Below, one piece after another: positions 18,767-26,631 of a stretch of 64,000 nt of DNA (the stretch's first letter is position 1; each line of letters begins with the position of its first letter). The DNA is taken from assembly GCF_003287875.1 (NCBI RefSeq), contig NZ_QMKK01000054.1, positions 310,001 through 374,000 of the forward strand. Direction: 5' to 3'. Origin of the DNA: Martinezella tropici. GTDB lineage: Bacteria; Pseudomonadota; Alphaproteobacteria; Rhizobiales; Rhizobiaceae. A program made the position numbers and the translations under genes. Under the pieces are notes generated by a model. It saw nothing but the letters and a program-made list of their open reading frames with translations, was not told where the DNA came from and searched no databases.

Positions 18767-18785
18767 TTGACGTGCAGCGTTTTGG

Positions 18786-20078
18786 CTAGCCCGCGAAGAA
18801 GGCGAAGCGAACGATGAACAAGGCGGCTACGATCTGCGTTGCCAGATGAAGTGTCTTCCAGCGCCCGGTGCAGACCTTCAGGACGACGTAGCTGATGAAC
18901 CCGAAGGCAAGGCCGTTGGCGATCGAGTAGGTGAACGGCATTGCAAGTGCCGTCAGCGCTGCCGGTGCCGCCTCGGTCAGGTCGTCCCATTCGATCTCCG
19001 TCAACTCGCGCATCATCAGGCCGGCGACATAGAGCAGGGCCGGTGCGGTTGCATAGGCGGGAACGGAGCCCGCGAGCGGTGAAAAGAACAGCGACGCCAG
19101 GAAAAGCACGGCTATGGTGAGTGCCGTCAGGCCGGTGCGGCCGCCTGCTTGAACGCCCGAGGCGCTTTCGACATAGGCCGTCGTGCTGCTGGTGCCCATC
19201 AGCGAGCCGGCGACGATGGCCGCGCTGTCGGCAAGCAGAGCCCGGCTCAAGCGGTTCGGCTTGCCTTCCTCGAGAAGCTTCGCCCGCTTGGCGACACCGA
19301 TCAGCGTTCCGGTGGCGTCGAAGACCTCGACGAGCACGAAGACGAGGATGATGTGGATCAGGCCGCCGTGCAGGGCGCCCACAATGTCGAGCTGCAGAAA
19401 GGTCGGCATCATCGATGGCGGTGCCGAAACGATGCCGTGGAACTGGCTGACGCCGAGGATCCAGGAAAGGACTGTGACCGCAAGAATGCCGATCAGGATC
19501 GAGCCTCTGACTCTCATCGCGTCGAGTACGGCGATGACGAAGAAGCCGAAGATCGCAAGAAGCGGGCCCGTCTGCTTCAGATCTCCAAGGCCGATGAGCG
19601 TCGCCTTGTTGGCAACGACGATGCCGGCGCTCTTGAGCGCGATGATCGCCAGGAAGAGGCCGATACCAGCGGCGATCGCGCTTCTGAGGGATCGCGGTAT
19701 GCCGGCGATCAGCCAACTGCGCACGCCGGTGACCGTCAGCAAGACGAAGATGGCGCCCGAGATGAAGACTGCACCGAGCGCTTGCTGCCAGCTGAATCCG
19801 AGTGTGGCGACGACGGTGAAGGCAAAGAAGGCGTTGAGCCCCATGCCCGGCGCCATGCCGATCGGCCAATTGGCAACAAGCCCCATGACGATGGAACCCA
19901 GCGCCGCGGCAAGACAGGTGGCGACGAATATGGCATTGCGGTCCATGCCGGTGGTCGACAGGATATCCGGATTGACGAAGATGATGTAGGACATCGTCAA
20001 GAACGTCGTCACGCCCGCGATGAGTTCGGTGCGCACGGACGTGCCGTGTTCACTCAATTTGAAAAGTCGTTCAAGCAT
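18786..20078 (-). CDS. AzgA-type purine permease (adenine, guanine, hypoxanthine)
   Basis: Inner-membrane purine:proton symporter of the AzgA/GhxP branch of the nucleobase transporter family. Its 430 residues start with the typical amphipathic MLERLFKLSEHGTSVRTELI. Twelve or more hydrophobic helices follow, with the family motifs MSYIIFVNPDIL, GMAPGMGLNAFF and the late SSTTAYVESASGV. Length fits. Its location beside xdh, guaD and allA supports import of the purines that feed the pathway. A GGGAGGAACG site precedes the ATG, and a hairpin lies in the leader at 20125-20148. Which base is preferred cannot be read from the sequence. Confidence 0.93.
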   Translation of the reverse strand: MLERLFKLSEHGTSVRTELIAGVTTFLTMSYIIFVNPDILSTTGMDRNAIFVATCLAAALGSIVMGLVANWPIGMAPGMGLNAFFAFTVVATLGFSWQQALGAVFISGAIFVLLTVTGVRSWLIAGIPRSLRSAIAAGIGLFLAIIALKSAGIVVANKATLIGLGDLKQTGPLLAIFGFFVIAVLDAMRVRGSILIGILAVTVLSWILGVSQFHGIVSAPPSMMPTFLQLDIVGALHGGLIHIILVFVLVEVFDATGTLIGVAKRAKLLEEGKPNRLSRALLADSAAIVAGSLMGTSSTTAYVESASGVQAGGRTGLTALTIAVLFLASLFFSPLAGSVPAYATAPALLYVAGLMMRELTEIEWDDLTEAAPAALTALAMPFTYSIANGLAFGFISYVVLKVCTGRWKTLHLATQIVAALFIVRFAFFAG

Positions 20079-20487
20079 CGTTCCTCCCTAAGCGTTTCAT
20101 GCGCTCATGAATGTCATGGGGCTTGCCCGCATCTCCTCCGATGCGGGCGCGAGAAGCGCCTGTGACCGGCGTTTCGTGGCGGGAGAGATTGTGCGCTTTT
20201 AAAGGCTCCGGGCGCTAGAGCCGGATTTCCCTACAATTTGCGAAAGACATTCTAGATTTTCAGACTATTTCCGAGAGAGTCGAGTTGCGCTCTGGGGATG
20301 GACTTGCGGAAGAGAGTGCCAATACGCCATCGATCGGACACCATAGTACTGCATCCACTCTATAGCGTTCCCGGCGGCAAAGCCAACTTATTCTGCGCCG
20401 GGCTTTGATCTACAAGAGGCTCATCGTTGTCCCACACAGCCCATTTAGCGCAAATGGCACAATTACGCCCCGAGCCATTGGGTAAGG
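20079..20487. other. 409-base gap upstream of the purine permease
   Basis: I see no gene here. The part next to the permease is its leader and contains a hairpin at 20125-20148. The rest is AT-richer than the coding neighbours and probably holds the permease promoter. The far end adjoins the 3' end of the antitoxin gene. Confidence 0.5.
20125..20148 (-). promoter_or_regulatory. Leader hairpin with a Shine-Dalgarno-like loop upstream of the purine permease
   Basis: A perfect nine-base stem (GCCCGCATC with GATGCGGGC) encloses a six-base loop that reads GGAGGA on the transcribed strand. It lies 47-70 bases before the permease ATG. It does not match the conserved core of known purine riboswitches as far as I can tell. 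Confidence 0.4.
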
Positions 20488-20781
20488 TCAATGCGCGGTA
20501 TGGGCCTTGGCAGTGATGTCAACGCCAAGTGCACGCATCACTGCAAGTGTTGTCTTGAGTGTTGGATTTCCGCGTTCACTAAATGAGCGGTAGAGCTGTT
20601 CCCGGGACAGCCCGGTTTTGCGTGATATTTCGGTCATGCCTTTAGCGCGGGCGACAACGCCAAGCGCCTTGGCAATATAGGCCGCATCGCCAGTTTCAAA
20701 AGCATCCGCCATGAAAGCGGCGATTTCTTCATCGTCCACCAGTGCGGCGGCAGGGTCGTAGGTAGTTAGTTTTTCAGTCAT
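20488..20781 (-). CDS. HigA-like helix-turn-helix antitoxin (probable addiction module antidote)
   Basis: A 97-residue XRE-type antitoxin. The helix-turn-helix covers TEISRKTGLSREQLYRSFSE near residues 50-70, then GNPTLKTTLAVMRALGVDI, the typical end of the addiction-module antidote family paired with Gp49-like HigB toxins. I place the start at 20781, because there the ATG overlaps the end of the reading frame of the (now broken) toxin, the usual toxin-first order. The longer reading to 20856 is toxin sequence read out of frame. The antitoxin looks intact, although its partner is frameshifted. Confidence 0.85.
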   Translation of the reverse strand: MTEKLTTYDPAAALVDDEEIAAFMADAFETGDAAYIAKALGVVARAKGMTEISRKTGLSREQLYRSFSERGNPTLKTTLAVMRALGVDITAKAHTAH

Positions 20782-21078
20782 CTTGTGCATTCCATTCTTT
20801 AGCCAGTTTCTTGGCGGCGGCAATCTCGCGGGCTTGCGATCCTTTGTTTCCGCCACATAGCAACACGATCAGGAGATTTCCGCGCTGCTGAAGTAGATGC
20901 GATATCCGGAACCGTAGTGAATCCGCAGTTCGCTAACGCCTTCGCCTACGGGTTCGACGTCGCCCGGCAAGCCTTCGGCCAACCGCATCAGTCGCGCTGC
21001 AATAATGGTTTTGGCTCGCTTGTCTCGGAGGCGGGATTCCCATTTTGCGAAGATCGCAGTTTGCTTTAACTCAATCAT
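20774..21078 (-). pseudogene. Frameshifted HigB/RelE-like toxin
   Basis: The reading frame from 21078 encodes the start of a Gp49-like HigB toxin (MIELKQTAIFAKWESRLRDK and ELRIHYGSGYRIYF), but hits a stop at 20869 after 69 residues. One base out of frame, from 20889 downwards, the rest of a normal toxin is readable: NLLIVLLCGGNKGSQAREIA, then AAKKLAKEWN, ending at 20774 and overlapping the antitoxin start. The break falls where TTC is followed by AGCAG and one C appears to be missing. The whole span is one base short of 102 codons. It could be a true loss of the toxin or a sequencing error. Confidence 0.8.
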
Positions 21079-21085
21079 GAGAGAA

Positions 21086-21105
21086 ATGTAGTCTAAAAAC
21101 TACAT
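21086..21105. promoter_or_regulatory. Inverted repeat upstream of the higBA-like pair
   Basis: A perfect seven-base repeat (ATGTAGT, six-base spacer, ACTACAT) lies eight bases upstream of the toxin start. It is likely to be the operator bound by the antitoxin. Confidence 0.5.
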
Positions 21106-21215
21106 ATGTGCAACGTCCTTCCTTTCGGGTCCAGCGATGGAATAGACGTCTCCAGTCGGAACGGTTCATCCCGCACACGAGCCGCTGGTGGATTCCATGG
21201 TAAGGTTGCTCGATC

Positions 21216-22025
21216 TCACGGAGCCCCGAGACGACGGGACACCATTCCGGCAGCGCTCCTCACCCGTTCGCCGATCCGATGGATGTCGGCGTCCTGGAGG
21301 CGATGCTTCGGCCCGGAGACGGAAATGCCTGCTATGGCTTCTCCATGCACGTTCAGGATGGGCGCCGCCACGCAGCGCATTCCTTTTGTCCGCTCCTCGT
21401 CGTCGAAGGAATAGCCGCGGTCCCGTGTCTTTTGCAGCTCCTCGCGCAACTGGTCGAAGGAGCGCATGGTGTTCTCGGTAAAGCGCTCCAGCTCTTTTTT
21501 CTTGAAAAGCGTGGCGAGGCGATCGTCGTCATAGGTGCTCAGCAGCGCCTTGCCGATGCCGGAGGCATGCAGCGGCGACAGCGATCCCGGCGGAAAAAAC
21601 GCCCGGATCGACTCGTGGGTCTCCACCTGGCTGATGAACAGGACATTTCCGTCCTTCTCGATGCCCAGATTGGAGGTCTCACCCGTTTCCAGCATGAGCT
21701 CCCGCATGATCGGGCGGCTTCGCTCGACGACGTTGGTGCGCCGGAGGAAGGCGGAGCCGAGCCGATATGCCTCCGGGCCGATATACCATACCTGGCGATC
21801 GGGGCTGATCTCGACGAATTCGCGGCGCTCCAGCGTTGCAAGCACGCGGTGCATGGTCGCTGCGGATTGGTCGAGCTTCCCGGCGAGTTCCGAAAGTGTC
21901 ATGCCCTCGGGCGTCGAAAGCGCATCGAGCACGTCCAATGCGCGATCGAGCGCCTGGATCGTATTTTGTGTCTGAGGGCCGTTGAAGGCTTTTGGGCGCC
22001 CGCGTCGGCGCGTTTCGGCAGGCAT
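21216..22025 (-). CDS. bhcR: IclR-family regulator of the glyoxylate (bhc) operon
   Basis: A 269-residue IclR regulator. It has an N-terminal winged helix (MTLSELAGKLDQSAATMHRV near residues 42-61) and a C-terminal effector domain with the family's LSPLHASGIGKALL and CVAAPILNVHGEAIAGISVS motifs. It is divergent from the four bhc genes, the layout known for BhcR, an IclR protein that senses glyoxylate in Paracoccus. Here the name rests on synteny and family. An arginine- and proline-rich 15-residue start precedes the helix-turn-helix. Two short palindromes at 22065-22092, about 40 bases from its start codon, are candidate sites. Confidence 0.85.
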   Translation of the reverse strand: MPAETRRRGRPKAFNGPQTQNTIQALDRALDVLDALSTPEGMTLSELAGKLDQSAATMHRVLATLERREFVEISPDRQVWYIGPEAYRLGSAFLRRTNVVERSRPIMRELMLETGETSNLGIEKDGNVLFISQVETHESIRAFFPPGSLSPLHASGIGKALLSTYDDDRLATLFKKKELERFTENTMRSFDQLREELQKTRDRGYSFDDEERTKGMRCVAAPILNVHGEAIAGISVSGPKHRLQDADIHRIGERVRSAAGMVSRRLGAP

Positions 22026-22064
22026 CGATCATCGTCTCCTTGAAGCCATTTCCAGAAAAATTTT

Positions 22065-22092
22065 ATGATGAAAAAATCATTCATATAATGAA
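22065..22092. promoter_or_regulatory. Tandem palindromes in the bhcR-bhcA divergent region
   Basis: Two adjacent AT-rich inverted repeats lie here: ATGAT with ATCAT around a six-base spacer at 22065-22080, and TTCAT-ATA-ATGAA at 22080-22092. IclR regulators bind such partial palindromes. The surrounding 190 bases are strikingly AT-rich for this genome. Binding is inferred. Confidence 0.5.
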
Positions 22093-22218
22093 AAAAGTCA
22101 ACATCATGTTTTTTATAAATAAAATTGTATTAGTTTCTACTTTGAAAAATGACTTCAAAAAAATTTATCTCCCGTGTTGGACATGCTATCCATCTTTCAA
22201 CATTAGGAGGACACCCAG

Positions 22219-23409
22219 ATGTATATGCAAAATCCGGTTTTCATCCCCGGTCCGACGAATATGCCCGAAGTCCTTCGCAAGGCTGCGGACATGCCGACGC
22301 TCGATCACCGGTCCCCGCTCTTCGGCGAAATTCTGCGCCCGGCGCTTGCCGGCGTAAAGAAGGTCATCAAAACCGAAAAGGCCTCCATATTCGTGTTTCC
22401 GTCCACGGGAACCGGTGGGTGGGAAACGGCCATCACCAACACGCTCAGCCCCGGTGACCGCGTATTGGCGGCCCGCTACGGCATGTTCAGCCATCGCTGG
22501 ATCGACATGTGTCAGCGCCATGGCCTCAAGGTCGATATCATGGAGGCGGAATGGGGCGGCGGCGCTCCTGCCGATCGCTATGAGGAAGTTCTTGCAGGCG
22601 ATACCGCGCACGAAATCAAGGCCGTCCTCGTCACGCACAACGAGACTGCAACCGGCGTCAAATCCGATATCGCTGCCATCCGCCGGGCGATCGACGCCGC
22701 CGGCCATCCCGCCTTGTTGTTCGTCGATGGGGTCAGCTCGATCGCCTCGATGGATTTCCGCATGGACGAATGGTCCGTCGACATCGCCGTGACGGGGTCG
22801 CAAAAGGGCTTCATGCTGCCCGCCGGTCTGGCGATCACGGCCTTTTCCCCGAAGGCCCTGGCAGCGGTCGATCAGGCAAAGCTTCCGCGTACCTTCTTCG
22901 ATATTCGCGATATGGCGAAGAGCTATGCGAACAACGCCTATCCCTATACCCCGGCGGTCGGCCTTCTGAACGGGCTGAAACTCTCGACGGAGCTGCTGCT
23001 CGCCGAAGGACTGGAGAATGTATTTGCAAGACACCGGCGTATTGCCGGCGGCATCCGAGCCGCCGTTCGGGCATGGGATCTTAATCTGTGCGCTAGAAGC
23101 GAGGAACTCTATTCCGACACGGTGAGTGCGATCCGCACGCCGCAAGGTTTCGATGCGACATCGATCGTCGCGCATGCCGCGAGGAAGTACGATGTCGCTT
23201 TCGGAACCGGGTTGGGCGAGGTCGCCGGCAAGGTGTTCCGCATCGGGCATCTCGGCAGTTTGACTGACGTCATGGCCCTGTCGGGGATAGCGGCGGCTGA
23301 GATGGCCATGGTCGATCTCGGTCTCAATGTCAAACTCGGCTCGGGTGTTGCGGCCGCGCAGGAACACTATCGCAACGACCAGCAATCCAAGATTCAGGCC
23401 GCGGCCTGA
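22219..23409 (+). CDS. bhcA: L-aspartate--glyoxylate aminotransferase
   Basis: First enzyme of the beta-hydroxyaspartate cycle: it aminates glyoxylate to glycine using aspartate, giving oxaloacetate or iminosuccinate-derived carbon back to the cycle. The 396-residue protein is a fold-type I PLP enzyme of the serine-glyoxylate/alanine-glyoxylate group. It has GPTNMPEVLRKA at the start, FPSTGTGGWE for cofactor phosphate contact, the FVDGVSSIASMDF aspartate and the PLP lysine K196 in TGSQKGFMLPAG. Taken alone it could be serine-glyoxylate aminotransferase. The three genes that follow make the BhcA assignment strong. An AGGAGG-like site precedes the ATG. Confidence 0.9.
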   Translation: MYMQNPVFIPGPTNMPEVLRKAADMPTLDHRSPLFGEILRPALAGVKKVIKTEKASIFVFPSTGTGGWETAITNTLSPGDRVLAARYGMFSHRWIDMCQRHGLKVDIMEAEWGGGAPADRYEEVLAGDTAHEIKAVLVTHNETATGVKSDIAAIRRAIDAAGHPALLFVDGVSSIASMDFRMDEWSVDIAVTGSQKGFMLPAGLAITAFSPKALAAVDQAKLPRTFFDIRDMAKSYANNAYPYTPAVGLLNGLKLSTELLLAEGLENVFARHRRIAGGIRAAVRAWDLNLCARSEELYSDTVSAIRTPQGFDATSIVAHAARKYDVAFGTGLGEVAGKVFRIGHLGSLTDVMALSGIAAAEMAMVDLGLNVKLGSGVAAAQEHYRNDQQSKIQAAA

Positions 23410-23417
23410 GGAGCTAT

Positions 23418-24368
23418 ATGATGTACATTCCGACATTGGCCGATGTGGTGGCTGCGCATACGCGCATCAGGCCCCACATCCATCGCACCCCGGTCCTCAC
23501 CTCCAGCTTCATCAACTCGCTTGTCGGCGCCGAATTGTTCTTCAAATGCGAGAACTTCCAGAAAGCCGGTGCGTTCAAGGCCCGCGGCGCATCCAACGCC
23601 GTCTTCGGCCTGAGTGACGAGCAGGCTGCCCGCGGCGTTGCCACGCATTCATCCGGAAACCACGGAACGTGCCTTTCCTACGCCGCCGGGCGGCGGGGCA
23701 TTCCCTGCACCGTCGTCATGCCGCGGACCGCGCCGCAGGCAAAGAAGGATGCCGTCCGGGGATACGGCGGCAGAGTGGTCCAATGCGAACCTTCGACCTC
23801 CTCGCGCGAGGCCGTCTTTGCCGAAGTCGTCGCAGAGAGCGGCGCCGAATTCGTTCATCCCTACAATGATCCGCGCGTCATCGCAGGCCAGGCGACCTGC
23901 TCGATGGAACTGATCGAGCAGGTCGACGGGCTCGATGCCGTGGTCGCACCGATCGGCGGTGGCGGCATGGTGTCGGGAACCTGCCTCACCTTGTCGAACC
24001 TCGCGCCGAATGTCCGGATCTATGCCGCCGAACCCGAGCAGGCCGATGATGCCTGCCGCAGCTTCAGGGCGGGCTACATCATTGCCGACGACGCGCCGAA
24101 TACGGTGGCCGATGGTCTGAAAGTGCCGCTCAAGGAGCTGACCTGGCATTTCGTCAGAAACCACGTGACCGATATCCTGACGGCCTCCGAAGAGGATATC
24201 GTCGATGCGATGAAGCTCATCTGGAAGCGGATGAAGATCGTCATGGAACCTTCAAGCGCCGTCCCGCTGGCGACGATCATCAAGAACAGGGAGGTTTTCG
24301 CCGGTCAACGCATTGGCATCATCATCACCGGCGGAAACGTCGACCTCGACACATTGCCTTGGCAGTAA
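23418..24368 (+). CDS. bhcB: Beta-hydroxyaspartate dehydratase
   Basis: Converts erythro-beta-hydroxyaspartate to iminosuccinate in the glyoxylate-assimilating cycle. The 316-residue PLP enzyme is of the threonine dehydratase/serine racemase type. The Schiff-base lysine is K54 in QKAGAFKARGASN, the phosphate loop is GGGGM, and SSGNHG binds the substrate carboxylate. Threonine dehydratases of this length exist, but here the gene lies eight bases after bhcA and 13 bases before bhcC. There are two adjacent ATG codons; GAGGAG lies upstream of both. Confidence 0.9.
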   Translation: MMYIPTLADVVAAHTRIRPHIHRTPVLTSSFINSLVGAELFFKCENFQKAGAFKARGASNAVFGLSDEQAARGVATHSSGNHGTCLSYAAGRRGIPCTVVMPRTAPQAKKDAVRGYGGRVVQCEPSTSSREAVFAEVVAESGAEFVHPYNDPRVIAGQATCSMELIEQVDGLDAVVAPIGGGGMVSGTCLTLSNLAPNVRIYAAEPEQADDACRSFRAGYIIADDAPNTVADGLKVPLKELTWHFVRNHVTDILTASEEDIVDAMKLIWKRMKIVMEPSSAVPLATIIKNREVFAGQRIGIIITGGNVDLDTLPWQ

Positions 24369-24381
24369 GGGAGAAAGAGCA

Positions 24382-25545
24382 ATGAACATGGAACCGAAAT
24401 TCGCCGGCATGGAAGTCGGCTACGATGTGCCGGCTCTTCCGGGCATGAGCGTCGACGACATCCAGACACCATGCCTGATCCTCGATCTCGATGCGCTCGA
24501 ACACAACATCCGCAAGATGGGTGACTATGCAAAAGCCCACAACATGCGCCACAGGGCGCATGGCAAGATGCATAAATCCGTCGATGTCCTCAGGCTCCAG
24601 CAGGAGCTTGGCGGTGCAATCGGCGTCTGCTGCCAGAAGGTTTCCGAGGCGGAGGTCTTCGTGCGTGGCGGCATCAAGGATGTCCTGGTCTCGAACCAGG
24701 TTCGCGATCCCGCAAAGATCGACCGCCTGGCGCTTCTGCCGCAGCACGGCGCACGCATCATCGTCTGCGTCGATGATCTCGCCAATGTCGAGGAACTCTC
24801 CAAGGCGGCACAGAAGTACGGCACGATGCTGGAGTGCTTCGTGGAGATCGATTGCGGCGCCGGACGCTGCGGCGTCACGACGACGTCGGCCGTCGTCGAA
24901 CTCGCCAATGCGATCCATGCGGCACCGGGTCTCAAGTTCACCGGCATTCAGGCCTATCAGGGCGCGATGCAGCACATCGATAAATATGAAGACCGCAAGG
25001 CGAAGCTCGATGCGGCCATCGCTCAGGTCAAGGATGCCGTCGGAGCGCTGAAGGCCGAAGGCCTGGAACCCGAACTGGTCAGTGGCGGCGGCACGGGAAG
25101 TTACTATTTCGAGAGCAATTCGGGCGTCTACAATGAGCTGCAGTGCGGCAGCTATGCGTTCATGGATGCCGATTACGGCCGCATCCAGGACAAGGACGGC
25201 AAGAGGATCGACCATGGCGAATGGGAAAATGCTCTCTTCATCCTGACGAGCATCATGAGCCATGCAAAGCCCGACAAGGCGATCTGCGACGCCGGCCTCA
25301 AGGCGCAATCGGTCGACTCAGGCCTGCCTTTTATCTACGGCCGCAATGATGTGAAATACATCAAATGCTCCGACGAACACGGCGTTATCGAAGATCCGGA
25401 CGGCGTTCTCAAGATCAACGAGAAGCTCCGCCTGGTTCCGGGCCATTGCGATCCGACCTGCAATGTTCACGACTGGTATGTCGGCGTGCGCAACGGCAAG
25501 GTGGAAACGCTTTGGCCGGTGTCGGCCCGCGGCAAGGCCTACTGA
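24382..25545 (+). CDS. bhcC: Beta-hydroxyaspartate aldolase
   Basis: Condenses glyoxylate with glycine to form beta-hydroxyaspartate, the carbon-carbon bond-forming step of the cycle. The 387-residue protein is a D-threonine-aldolase-like fold-type III PLP enzyme. The cofactor lysine is probably K62 in RAHGKMHKS, and the C-terminal metal site appears as PGHCDPTCN. The start at 24382 has GGGAGAAAG upstream and fits better than an in-frame start at 24313 that lies inside bhcB. Its stop overlaps the bhcD start. Confidence 0.92.
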   Translation: MNMEPKFAGMEVGYDVPALPGMSVDDIQTPCLILDLDALEHNIRKMGDYAKAHNMRHRAHGKMHKSVDVLRLQQELGGAIGVCCQKVSEAEVFVRGGIKDVLVSNQVRDPAKIDRLALLPQHGARIIVCVDDLANVEELSKAAQKYGTMLECFVEIDCGAGRCGVTTTSAVVELANAIHAAPGLKFTGIQAYQGAMQHIDKYEDRKAKLDAAIAQVKDAVGALKAEGLEPELVSGGGTGSYYFESNSGVYNELQCGSYAFMDADYGRIQDKDGKRIDHGEWENALFILTSIMSHAKPDKAICDAGLKAQSVDSGLPFIYGRNDVKYIKCSDEHGVIEDPDGVLKINEKLRLVPGHCDPTCNVHDWYVGVRNGKVETLWPVSARGKAY

Positions 25546-26555
25546 TGAAACAGGGGACTTCGGCTCCCGGCAAACCAAGCGGAAGCGCCATGATCATCAT
25601 TCCAGAAAGTGCCATTGCCGAACTGATCACGTCCTCTGATTGCCTCAAGGCGGTCGAAGAGGTCTTCGCCTCGATGGCGAACAGGTCGGCCTATAATTTT
25701 CCCGTGATCCGGGAGGCGATCGGGCATGCCGATGCGCTGTATGGCTTCAAGTCCGGCTTCGATCGCAAGAGCCTGGCGCTCGGCCTCAAGTCCGGCGGGT
25801 TCTGGCCAAACAATACCAGCAGAGGCCTCACCAATCATCAGTCCGCCATCTTCCTGTTCGACGCGGATACCGGAAAATGCCGTGCCGTGGTGGGCGGCAA
25901 CTTGCTGACTGCGCTGCGGACGGCTGCCGCGTCGGCAATCTCGATAAAATATCTCGCCCGAAAAGACGCGAAGGTCCTCGGCATGATCGGTGCGGGGCAC
26001 CAGTCGACGTTTCAGTTGCGTGCAGCCCTTGAGCAGCGTGCATTCGAGAAGATCCTCGCCTGGAACCCGCATCCCGACATGCTGAGCCGTCTGGAGGAGG
26101 TTGCCAAGGAGGAGGGCCTTCCCTTCGAGGCAGTCGATCGTGATCGACTGGGAGCCGAATCGGATGTCATCATCTCGATCACCTCGTCCTTCGCTCCGCT
26201 TCTCAAGGCCTCGCAGGTCCGCGCAGGCACTCATCTCGCCTGCATGGGCACGGATACGAAGGGCAAGCAGGAGATCGAGGCTGAGCTTCTCGCTGCTGCA
26301 ACCGTCTTCACCGATGAAGTCGAGCAGGCCATAACGATCGGTGAGACGCAGCACGCCATCGAAAAGGGGCTGATCCGGAAGGAGGCCGTCGTCGAACTCG
26401 GCGCGGTGATCAACGGAACGCATCCGGGCCGAACCTCCCAGGATCAGGTCACACTGTTCGATGGTACGGGTGTCGGCCTTCAGGACCTTGCCGTTGCTTC
26501 AGCCGCCGTCGAGCTCGCTTTGGCGAGAGGCGTGGCGATCGAGGTCGATTTCTGA
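25545..26555 (+). CDS. bhcD: Iminosuccinate reductase
   Basis: Reduces iminosuccinate to L-aspartate with a nicotinamide cofactor, closing the beta-hydroxyaspartate cycle and regenerating the amino donor of BhcA. The protein belongs to the ornithine cyclodeaminase/mu-crystallin family, with the GGNLLTALRTAAASAIS segment and the Rossmann loop VLGMIGAGHQ. Two starts are possible. The ATG at 25545 overlaps the bhcC stop and gives 336 residues. The ATG at 25590 has GGAAG close upstream and gives 321 residues, nearer the family's usual length. Without the bhcABC neighbours this could be called ornithine cyclodeaminase or alanine dehydrogenase. Confidence 0.9.
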   Translation: MKQGTSAPGKPSGSAMIIIPESAIAELITSSDCLKAVEEVFASMANRSAYNFPVIREAIGHADALYGFKSGFDRKSLALGLKSGGFWPNNTSRGLTNHQSAIFLFDADTGKCRAVVGGNLLTALRTAAASAISIKYLARKDAKVLGMIGAGHQSTFQLRAALEQRAFEKILAWNPHPDMLSRLEEVAKEEGLPFEAVDRDRLGAESDVIISITSSFAPLLKASQVRAGTHLACMGTDTKGKQEIEAELLAAATVFTDEVEQAITIGETQHAIEKGLIRKEAVVELGAVINGTHPGRTSQDQVTLFDGTGVGLQDLAVASAAVELALARGVAIEVDF

Positions 26556-26631
26556 AGCGGCGCATTTGCGGGAGGCACGAGGCGGTGATGTCGTCTACAC
26601 TTTCCGCTCGATCGAGTAGGTGGAGATTCGC

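Noticed and set aside
20079..20148. A purine riboswitch before the permease.
   Set aside because: Only one simple hairpin is present; I cannot find the three-way junction and conserved loops of the known purine-sensing class.
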